This document shows, piece after piece, positions 1 through 5,519 of a stretch of DNA of 10,430 nt. Each line of letters opens with the position of its first letter. Position 1 is the stretch's first letter. Origin of the DNA: Merdivivens faecigallinarum (GTDB taxonomy: Bacteria > Bacteroidota > Bacteroidia > Bacteroidales > UBA932); assembly GCA_017695055.1 (NCBI GenBank), contig JADILY010000094.1, positions 1 through 10,430 of the forward strand, in the 5' to 3' direction. A model generated the notes under the pieces. It ran no database searches. It was not told where the DNA came from and was given only the letters and a program-made list of their open reading frames with translations. The position numbers and the translations under genes are program-made.

Positions 1-16
1 CTTTCAAAAAGCAATT

Positions 17-76
17 TTATATCATAACGGGTATAAAAATACTCTTATTTAATGATTTATACCCAATATGATATAA
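17..76. promoter_or_regulatory. Candidate HipB operator, long inverted repeat upstream of the toxin-antitoxin operon
   Basis: Arms at 17-37 and 56-76 are reverse complements at 19 of 21 positions, separated by 18 nt. Each arm contains an ATATCATA block and a GGGTATAAA block. The left arm also forms a local dyad, GGGTAT(29-34)-N4-ATACTC(39-44), matching at 5 of 6 pairs. The right arm reaches to about 17 nt before the predicted -7 box, so it would cover the -33 region. The E. coli HipB operator is TATCC-N8-GGATA, and the GGGTAT/ATACCC half-sites here are similar in type. The operator role is inferred. The repeat could instead be a terminator stem for an unseen upstream gene, although it lacks a GC-rich stem. 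Confidence 0.5.
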
Positions 77-92
77 CAACAAAATATTTTCA

Positions 93-100
93 TATATTTG
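93..100 (+). promoter_or_regulatory. Candidate Bacteroidota -7 box of the hipBST-like operon
   Basis: TATATTTG matches the Bacteroidota -7 consensus TAnnTTTG exactly and lies 25 nt before the hipB start codon, leaving a leader of roughly 20 nt. No TTTG is found at the expected -33 spacing; that position is occupied by the right arm of the inverted repeat at 56-76. A second small inverted repeat, GTACC(100-104) with GGTAC(121-125), runs from the -7 box to the start codon. Both repeats would place a bound repressor over the promoter. Confidence 0.5.
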
Positions 101-125
101 TACCCGAACAGTTATAATTTGGTAC

Positions 126-335
126 ATGAATAATCTTTCCGCTACTGTAAAATCATTGCGAAAGCAATTCAATATGACCCAAGAGGAGCTTTCCGTCAAA
201 TCCGGTGTCGGATTACGGTTCGTCCGTGATTTGGAACAAGGGAAATCCACATTACGCCTTGACAAAGTAAATCAATTGCTTGATTTCTTCAATTATGAAA
301 TGGCTCCACAACCGAAACAAAATAAACAGCGATGA
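126..335 (+). CDS. HipB-like antitoxin, Xre-family helix-turn-helix DNA-binding protein
   Basis: This 69-aa protein is almost entirely one Xre/Cro-type HTH domain. Residues 6-40 hold the helix-turn-helix with the pattern TQEELSVKSGV, followed by FVRDLEQGKSTLR, typical of the HipB group and the related y4mF-type regulators. The C-terminus is a short basic, glutamine-rich tail (PQPKQNKQR). In HipBST and HipBA modules this protein dimerises on operators in its own promoter, represses the operon and recruits the other components into a complex. It is first in the operon and its stop overlaps the next start by 4 nt (ATGA), so translation is probably coupled. The start is the first ATG after the -7 box. 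The family call is secure; the antitoxin role rests on the gene order. Confidence 0.88.
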   Translation: MNNLSATVKSLRKQFNMTQEELSVKSGVGLRFVRDLEQGKSTLRLDKVNQLLDFFNYEMAPQPKQNKQR

Positions 336-670
336 GACGGGCAAACATATATTACAAAAATTTACTGGCAGGAGTGCTTACGGAAGGAGACCAAGGTTAT
401 GAGTTTTATTATCTTCCGGAGTATATAAAATCGACAGGAGCAAAACCTATCAGCCTGACTTTACCTTTGCGGGAAGAGGCCTACAGAAGCAATGTCCTGT
501 TCCCGTTCTTCGACGGCCTTATCCCTGAGGGGTGGCTGCTGGATGTGGCTTTGCGCAATACGGATATCAGTATACTTGACAGGATGTCTTTACTGTTGCT
601 TTGTTGTAATGACTGTATCGGCGCCGTAAGTGTCGAGCAGGTAATCGAGGAGGAAAATACAAATGGATAA
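332..670 (+). CDS. HipS-like protein, free-standing HipA N-terminal (Couple_hipA) domain
   Basis: The 112-aa product corresponds to only the N-terminal subdomain of HipA kinases. Recognisable blocks are GVLTEGDQGYEFYYLPEY (residues 14-31), PISLTLPL (39-46), LFPFFDGLIPEGW (56-68) and DCIGAVSVE (94-102). In HipA this region is fused to the kinase; here it is a separate gene, as in E. coli and Legionella HipBST, where the small HipS protein neutralises the HipT kinase. E. coli HipS is reported to block its kinase with a tryptophan, and W68, just after the PEG turn, is a candidate equivalent; I have not aligned it. The gene overlaps hipB by 4 nt and the kinase gene by 8 nt, suggesting fixed ratios. 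A simple frameshift in a fused hipA is unlikely: the domain ends cleanly and the kinase has its own ATG and N-terminal motif. Confidence 0.87.
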   Translation: MRRANIYYKNLLAGVLTEGDQGYEFYYLPEYIKSTGAKPISLTLPLREEAYRSNVLFPFFDGLIPEGWLLDVALRNTDISILDRMSLLLLCCNDCIGAVSVEQVIEEENTNG

Positions 671-1628
671 ATGCTTGTATTGTTACCGCCCGCTTGAAAA
701 GGGAGAGACGGATTTTCATGCCAAGTGCGCAAAGAAATTCTTTGGGACGGAGAAAGTCCCTGTTTTGGATTATACTTGTGAGGAGTTGGAGAAATTGGCA
801 ATACAGGTTATCAAAGACCGTACTTCACTTACCGGCGTACAGCCCAAATTGTCCCTACATCTCAATGAACATGAAGGGAGTCAAAGACTGACTATCGTTG
901 GCTTATGGGGAAATTTTATATGCAAACCTCAAACAGTACGACTCGAACAGATGCCCGAAACGGAAGATTTGACAATGCATTTGGCTGAGTTGGCCAGAAT
1001 TGACGTAGTACCACATACATTGATGCGTATGGCCGACAACAGCCTGTGTTATTTAACAAAACGGATTGACCGCTCAAGTACCGGTGAAAAGGTGGCAATG
1101 GAAGATATGTGCCAACTGACTGAAAGACTGACCGAGCATAAATATAAAAGCAGTTATGAACGTATTGCCAAAACGATAGTACAATATTCTTCAATGCCTA
1201 AAATGGATGTTACCAATTTTTTCGAAGTAATATTGTTTTCATGGATTACCGGAAATAACGATATGCATCTGAAGAATTTTTCTTTATATGAACCGACAGA
1301 TGGGATTATACGTCTGACTCCAGCCTACGATTTGCTGAATGGCGTGATCCTGAATCCGAAAGATAAGGAAGAACTGGCATTGACCCTGAATGGGAAAAAG
1401 CAGAAACTGAAACGGTCGGACTTTATATTATCGGGTATGATGATGGGGGCCGAGCAGAAAACCATTGAACGCCTTATTAGGAAATATGTAAAGCTTTTGC
1501 CTGAAATGGAGGAAGTTATTGACAGGTCATTTCTGAATGATGAACTTAAAGACAAATATTGCGGGGTGATACGTGAACGTATAGGCAGGCTAAATTCAGA
1601 AAGACCACCTATTACGAACACGCTATGA
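663..1628 (+). CDS. HipT-like Ser/Thr kinase toxin (HipA C-terminal kinase domain)
   Basis: This 321-aa protein has the HipA kinase core without the N-terminal subdomain. The glycine-rich loop is RTSLTGVQPKLSL (residues 53-65), with S55 and T57 where HipT and HipA autophosphorylate. The ATP-binding lysine is probably K88 in ICKPQ. EDMCQLT lies at 147-153, the catalytic loop GNNDMHLKNF at 197-206 gives D200 and N205, and TPAYDLLN at 219-226 supplies the metal-binding D223. The active site therefore looks complete. By analogy with HipA (GltX) and E. coli HipT (TrpS), the target may be an aminoacyl-tRNA synthetase, but nothing here identifies which. The first 22 residues carry C4-x2-C7-x11-H19-x2-C22, a possible zinc site. 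The stop overlaps the next start by 4 nt. Confidence 0.9.
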   Translation: MDKCLYCYRPLEKGETDFHAKCAKKFFGTEKVPVLDYTCEELEKLAIQVIKDRTSLTGVQPKLSLHLNEHEGSQRLTIVGLWGNFICKPQTVRLEQMPETEDLTMHLAELARIDVVPHTLMRMADNSLCYLTKRIDRSSTGEKVAMEDMCQLTERLTEHKYKSSYERIAKTIVQYSSMPKMDVTNFFEVILFSWITGNNDMHLKNFSLYEPTDGIIRLTPAYDLLNGVILNPKDKEELALTLNGKKQKLKRSDFILSGMMMGAEQKTIERLIRKYVKLLPEMEEVIDRSFLNDELKDKYCGVIRERIGRLNSERPPITNTL

Positions 1629-2896
1629 GAAAATTCATACAAGCATTTGCCATACTGGCTTGCATGATGTCGTTGCATTCATGTATTATATATAAGGGGC
1701 TCAAATACGGCAATGCGGCAGTCGATGATTACACGGTATTTGAACAGGATACGGTGCACAGAGGTCCTCGGACTTTCACTTTTTCCGAACTGCCTGAAAC
1801 GGAAAGGGTGCTGGACACGATGAAACTGGATTTTTATCTGGCCCGTCTGGATTCCGTATGCAAGATGAGCATCCCGGAATCAATGGAGAGTTGCGGTAAG
1901 CCGGCAGCTGCACTTATCATCAGAAATGATACGATAGTTTTCGAACATTATTACGGTGGATGGAACAAGGATTCCCAATCATGCATCTTCTCTGTAACCA
2001 AGACCATAACATCGATGCTTTGCGGCATAGCGCTCAAGGAAGGATATATAAAGAGTCTGAGCGATCCGGTCACTGATTATATGCCCGAACTTCAAAAGAA
2101 AGACCCTTTATTTGATTCGCTAAGGATAGAGCACCTCCTTGACATGACAGCCGGGCTGAAGTTTAAAGAGAACTACAGCTGGAATCCTTTTTCAAAAATG
2201 GCACATCTGTATATGGGCAACGATGCGATGAAAGTTGTCAAGAACATGAAGTTCTCCCATAAACCCGGCGAATACTACCATTATGATTCAATGACGACCC
2301 AGATTCTGGGAATCATAATAGAAAGGGCTACAGGAATGCCGTATGCACAATATCTTTCCGAAAAGGTATGGCAACCGTTAGGGATGGAGAAAAATGCACT
2401 TATCGGACTGGACAGCAGAAAACACAGGGTGGCAAAAAGCTATGCCGGCCTTACAAGCAATGTGAGGGATTTGGCGAAAATCGGACGTCTGTATCTGAAT
2501 GCAGGCAATTGGAACGGAACGCAAATTATTGATTCTGCTTTCGTGGCACGTTCATTAAGCCCACATGTCAGCGGTGAAAAGCGCAGATATACTTATTCTT
2601 ATTCCTGGTATTGGGGTATTATGGGAGAGAAGAGCTTCTCAGATACAGATAGTCTTAAGGCTTACTATCAGGACCCGCACAATCTGCCTGAGAATGTAAC
2701 CTATCGTGGCTGGCAACGGCAGGAAGATGACAGGGCAAGAGCTATTCTCCACCAAGGCGGCCATTGGGCTTTCGGGCTATACGGGCAGGTTCTATACGTC
2801 AATCCACGTAAAAATATCATAGGCGTATTTCTCGGTGCCGACAGGACGGAGGATTTCCAGAATGTTTTCGAAAAAGCGATGAATGCGCTTAAATAA
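1625..2896 (+). CDS. Lipoprotein serine hydrolase, beta-lactamase/NylB-fold family
   Basis: The 423-aa protein begins with a lipoprotein signal peptide: a hydrophobic core then LHSC, giving lipidation at C20. C20 is followed by IIYKG, not an acidic run, so surface export is not obvious. The domain from about residue 55 shows the serine-hydrolase pattern of class C beta-lactamases, penicillin-binding proteins and 6-aminohexanoate-dimer hydrolases. The nucleophile motif is SVTK with S123 and K126. A Y-x-S motif lies at Y220-D-S222 in GEYYHYDS, and the HQGGHWAFG block at 376-384 stands at the KTG position. EHLLDMTAGL (169-178) is also typical. The substrate cannot be read from the sequence. The start overlaps the kinase stop by 4 nt (ATGA), which puts this envelope enzyme in the toxin-antitoxin transcript. 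Confidence 0.88.
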   Translation: MRKFIQAFAILACMMSLHSCIIYKGLKYGNAAVDDYTVFEQDTVHRGPRTFTFSELPETERVLDTMKLDFYLARLDSVCKMSIPESMESCGKPAAALIIRNDTIVFEHYYGGWNKDSQSCIFSVTKTITSMLCGIALKEGYIKSLSDPVTDYMPELQKKDPLFDSLRIEHLLDMTAGLKFKENYSWNPFSKMAHLYMGNDAMKVVKNMKFSHKPGEYYHYDSMTTQILGIIIERATGMPYAQYLSEKVWQPLGMEKNALIGLDSRKHRVAKSYAGLTSNVRDLAKIGRLYLNAGNWNGTQIIDSAFVARSLSPHVSGEKRRYTYSYSWYWGIMGEKSFSDTDSLKAYYQDPHNLPENVTYRGWQRQEDDRARAILHQGGHWAFGLYGQVLYVNPRKNIIGVFLGADRTEDFQNVFEKAMNALK

Positions 2897-2936
2897 TTAA
2901 AGTTGTAAATCAATTAGATTGGCGGGGATTAATTTG

Positions 2937-2968
2937 CTTGGACAAAATACGGTTAAATGCTATCTTTG
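2937..2968 (+). promoter_or_regulatory. Candidate promoter for the orphan lipoprotein gene
   Basis: TATCTTTG at 2961-2968 is an exact TAnnTTTG -7 box, preceded by CTTG at 2937-2940 with 20 nt between, the usual Bacteroidota spacing to the -33 element. Transcription would start near 2975 and leave a leader of about 125 nt before the ATG at 3102. No stable hairpin or known riboswitch was recognised in that leader. The element suggests the 379-aa gene is not simply the last gene of the toxin operon. Confidence 0.5.
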
Positions 2969-3101
2969 GCGCAGATTTGAATAACGCACCATCCAGCCAC
3001 GGATTTTGAAATGCAGTCAAACAAGCGTTTGCCATAAGTATTATCATAACGGCCTGAATACGATGCGTGCCTTTTGTCGGTATCATTATTTTTAACAGAT
3101 T

Positions 3102-4241
3102 ATGAATAGTCGAATAATATCCATTCTTTTTTGTATTGTATCTGTAACGATTTCATGCGGTAAAAATAATTTGTCGCAGACCCAATTTATAAACGAAGTA
3201 AACCGGTTGACCCAATTGCATAATGGTTATATCCCAGATAAAGCGATAGACAAGCTTTTCCTTACAATAGAAGAAAATCCACAAACAATTGATTTTCAGA
3301 TAGACAAATCTGACTTTGAAACAACAGCATTGATTATAACCACATCACAGGACGGCAGGATGCGGACATACAGTGTTGAACGGGGTGGCTTTATGGGGAA
3401 TCCTGCCTTCGGATGTGATGCCCGCACGCTATTGCAATATCGAGATGACAATTCAATCAAGTGTATTGAGTTGGAGAATGTTATTGGCTACATTGCCAAA
3501 ATAGTTCGAGTCGATACGCTAAAGCATCGTTATATTCTTCTGGATTATGAACAGGCAATATGTCAGGGCGATCATTTTTATATGAAATTGATGGGGGTTG
3601 AAATAACAGATTCCGGAGAGATTGTTCCGATAAAGATATTCAAGGAGGCAGGACACCTGTATTCTCACATCGATCTGAATTGGGAAGGATACGGATATGA
3701 TGAGGCTTCCGATAAGGTGAAAACATCGGTTGAGTTGTTTGATTATCAATGCATGTATTATGATGAGAGTATAGGCGAACTGAGCATACCACATATTATC
3801 GAATATTACGGATATCCCATTGCGACAGAAGCGTGGCATTGTTATCAATGGGACGGGCGATATTTTGTAGACAAAGGAGTCGCGCCTTTGTTTGATTTGT
3901 ATTGTGGAGATTTTCATATTATTATTGACTTATCTCAAGACGGCAACTACCGCTACAGATGTTGGAATAAGAATCGCCAAGTATCCGATAAGCCCGATTT
4001 GCAAATAGACAGCGGAATAAAACTATATTGGGACGAATGTGGGACCAAAATGGTTTACAAAAATGCCTATGATATCTTGCCGATAGGATATATTTATACA
4101 TTTTACAATAAAAACTATCGTTACGAATATCACACCGGGTGGTATAGAGGAAGGAATGTCGATGAATTGCGCATATATCGTGACAGCAATGAGCTGATAT
4201 ACCTACATGACTGCACACATGCGCCTGATGATTGCAATTAA
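3102..4241 (+). CDS. Predicted lipoprotein of unknown function
   Basis: I do not recognise the family of this 379-aa protein. The N-terminus is a lipoprotein-type signal: hydrophobic residues 5-17, then TISC with C19 followed by GKNN, not the acidic run of the Bacteroidota surface-export signal, so a periplasm-facing position is more likely. The mature part has no further membrane segment and is rich in Tyr, Asp and Trp, with strand-like stretches such as RYILLDYEQA and NYRYRCWNK. It contains several cysteines, including a C-terminal YLHDCTHAPDDCN tail that could form disulfides in the periplasm. The overall look is a beta-rich secreted protein. It follows a separate candidate promoter and is as AT-rich as the genes before it. 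Confidence 0.8.
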   Translation: MNSRIISILFCIVSVTISCGKNNLSQTQFINEVNRLTQLHNGYIPDKAIDKLFLTIEENPQTIDFQIDKSDFETTALIITTSQDGRMRTYSVERGGFMGNPAFGCDARTLLQYRDDNSIKCIELENVIGYIAKIVRVDTLKHRYILLDYEQAICQGDHFYMKLMGVEITDSGEIVPIKIFKEAGHLYSHIDLNWEGYGYDEASDKVKTSVELFDYQCMYYDESIGELSIPHIIEYYGYPIATEAWHCYQWDGRYFVDKGVAPLFDLYCGDFHIIIDLSQDGNYRYRCWNKNRQVSDKPDLQIDSGIKLYWDECGTKMVYKNAYDILPIGYIYTFYNKNYRYEYHTGWYRGRNVDELRIYRDSNELIYLHDCTHAPDDCN

Positions 4242-4245
4242 AGTC

Positions 4246-4419
4246 ATGTCTTCGGATTCCGGTGCGGCGTTTGAGCAAAATTCATCGCGGATGAATAGGT
4301 TTGTGGGTAAAGAGGCGAAGCAGACGAAGGAAACGGCCAAGATGTTTCAGGCTATGATACGAAAACTTGAACGGAAAATGCTTGCCGGCAAGAACCGGAT
4401 TGCACCAGACAGTATTTAG
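4246..4419 (+). CDS. Possible small charged protein, or remnant of a longer gene
   Basis: The frame encodes 57 aa from the ATG at 4246. An in-frame ATG at 4207 would give 70 aa but overlaps the preceding gene. The product has a Ser-rich start and then a strongly charged segment predicted to be helical (RFVGKEAKQTKETAKMFQA, then MIRKLERKML), and ends KNRIAPDSI. This regular Lys/Arg/Glu pattern is more protein-like than a random frame. It could equally be the tail of a decayed gene, and I do not recognise a family. It has no clear ribosome-binding site and begins 5 nt after the lipoprotein stop, so it may be translated from the same mRNA. Confidence 0.4.
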   Translation: MSSDSGAAFEQNSSRMNRFVGKEAKQTKETAKMFQAMIRKLERKMLAGKNRIAPDSI

Positions 4420-4613
4420 GCGCACACCCCGAGTTAACTTTCAAAACCACAACTCACTGTCAATCAGAAACAAACAGAAGGCGTGTCAAAATATGGATGT
4501 GGATTCCGAGGGGTTTGAAACCTGCCAGAATCCACACTTGGGAAATTTCACCATGCCATTAATTTACTGTTTATCAACACATAACAACATGCAAGGCTTA
4601 AGTCGGGGTGCGC
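4420..4613. repeat. Concentric inverted repeats in the convergent intergenic region
   Basis: Outer arms at 4420-4437 (GCGCACACCCCGAGTTAA) and 4598-4613 (TTAAGTCGGGGTGCGC) are reverse complements apart from one 2-nt insertion and one mismatch. An inner dyad pairs TGTGGATTC (4498-4506) with GAATCCACA (4528-4536), perfectly, and encloses GGTTTGAAACC (4512-4522). Both levels are centred near 4517. Sequence between the levels does not pair obviously. There is no U-tract, so this is not a standard intrinsic terminator. It may be the remains of a small foldback element or a protein-binding dyad between convergent genes. No clear target-site duplication flanks it. Confidence 0.5.
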
Positions 4614-4642
4614 TTTTCAATTTTCCCGAAATAAAAATACCT

Positions 4643-5398
4643 TTACCTGGCTTCCAATACGATTGCCGTAACATTGTCTTTACCTCCCGCGAGGTTGGCC
4701 GCTTCAATCAGAGATTCGACCTTTTGCTGCGGACTGCCCTCCCGCGCCAATATCCTTGCGATTTCAGCCGAAGGAATCATATCATATAGCCCGTCGGAGC
4801 AAATCAGATACTGTGCATCCGGTTCAATCGGAAAACTCCGGCTCACAATATATTCAGTATCCCAATCGAGCCGTGAATTGCCGATAAACCGAGTAATTAT
4901 ATTGCGCTGGGGATGAGACATGGCCTCCATTTCAGACAACAATCCGGCATCTTCCTGAATTCCGACCATCGAATGATCTTTAGAAAGTTTGACGAGCGAA
5001 CCGTCCTTGTAACTGTAAAATCGCGTGTCCCCGACATGGCACATATACGCCAGATTCCGTTCCATGTCAAACAAAACCGCCGTCAGCACGCAGCCCATGT
5101 TGCACAGCCTGGGATTTTGCTGCTGGGAAACGACAGCATTGTTGGCATATATGACCGCCTGTTTCAAGACATCCGCCCCGAAATCCGCCCCGAAATCCCC
5201 GTCCGGAGTATCCCTCAGATAATTCGACATACATTTGCAGGCAAGATATGAAGCTACCTCACCGCCTTCATATCCGCCGATTCCATCCGCGACGGCAGCA
5301 ATTACACACCTTCCGTTCTGATCAAGAAGATACGCATCTTCATTGTTTTCCCTGCAACGGCCGGGATCAGTCATTCCATAATAAGACAATCGATTCAT
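4643..5398 (-). CDS. PP2C-family Ser/Thr protein phosphatase
   Basis: The 251-aa soluble protein is a complete bacterial PP2C (PPM) phosphatase, which removes phosphate from Ser/Thr using two metal ions. Motifs in order are CRENNEDAYL (residues 15-24, metal ligand D21), VADGIGGYEGGEVAS (36-50, D38 and G39), HVGDTRFY (121-128), LSKDHSM (138-144), ITRFIGN (168-174), LICSDGLYD (198-206, D202) and GGKDNVTAIV (238-247, D241). All metal-binding aspartates are present. It has no membrane segment and no fused kinase, FHA or sensor domain. Such enzymes usually pair with a PknB-type kinase, but none is in this window. Residues 68-76 are DFGADFGAD, from a 12-bp tandem duplication. It converges on the accessory genes and has its own candidate promoter. 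Confidence 0.93.
   Translation of the reverse strand: MNRLSYYGMTDPGRCRENNEDAYLLDQNGRCVIAAVADGIGGYEGGEVASYLACKCMSNYLRDTPDGDFGADFGADVLKQAVIYANNAVVSQQQNPRLCNMGCVLTAVLFDMERNLAYMCHVGDTRFYSYKDGSLVKLSKDHSMVGIQEDAGLLSEMEAMSHPQRNIITRFIGNSRLDWDTEYIVSRSFPIEPDAQYLICSDGLYDMIPSAEIARILAREGSPQQKVESLIEAANLAGGKDNVTAIVLEAR
5171..5194. repeat. 12-bp tandem duplication inside the PP2C gene
   Basis: ATCCGCCCCGAA occurs twice in direct succession (5171-5182 and 5183-5194). It adds exactly four in-frame residues, producing the DFGADFGAD stretch in a loop of the phosphatase away from the conserved motifs. It looks like replication slippage. Confidence 0.85.
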
Positions 5399-5444
5399 AA
5401 CATATTATTATTTTGCCTTCCATCCATGCTACCATATCGACAAT

Positions 5445-5477
5445 GAAAAATACTCGTAGTCCGAAGAACATACCAAA
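5445..5477 (-). promoter_or_regulatory. Candidate promoter for the PP2C gene
   Basis: On the - strand TTTG (plus positions 5474-5477) is followed after 21 nt by TATTTTTC (5445-5452). This matches the Bacteroidota -33/-7 pattern TTTG-N19-21-TAnnTTTG except for the last base. Transcription would start about 40 nt before the phosphatase ATG. This suggests the phosphatase is not solely expressed by read-through from the uvrA-like gene, which ends 121 nt upstream. Confidence 0.45.
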
Positions 5478-5519
5478 GCTCCTGTCGTCAGGTCGAAAAT
5501 CTGGATATAATACCTCAAC

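Noticed and set aside
332..1628. A single hipA gene broken by a frameshift
   Set aside because: The two parts overlap in the arrangement seen for hipS and hipT, the kinase starts with its own ATG and a Cys/His motif, and no linker sequence seems lost.
3011..3037. An 8-codon frame in the leader of the orphan lipoprotein gene, as a possible leader peptide
   Set aside because: It has no ribosome-binding site, no run of a regulatory codon and no alternative hairpins. A frame this short is expected by chance.
1..4446. CTTTCAAAA at 1-9 and again at 4438-4446 as possible ends of an inserted element
   Set aside because: A 9-nt AT-rich match over 4.4 kb is weak, neither copy extends further, and no integrase or transposase lies between.
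4498..4536. Intrinsic terminator for the convergent genes
   Set aside because: The dyad has a long interrupted stem and is not followed by a T-run on either strand, so it does not meet the usual criteria.
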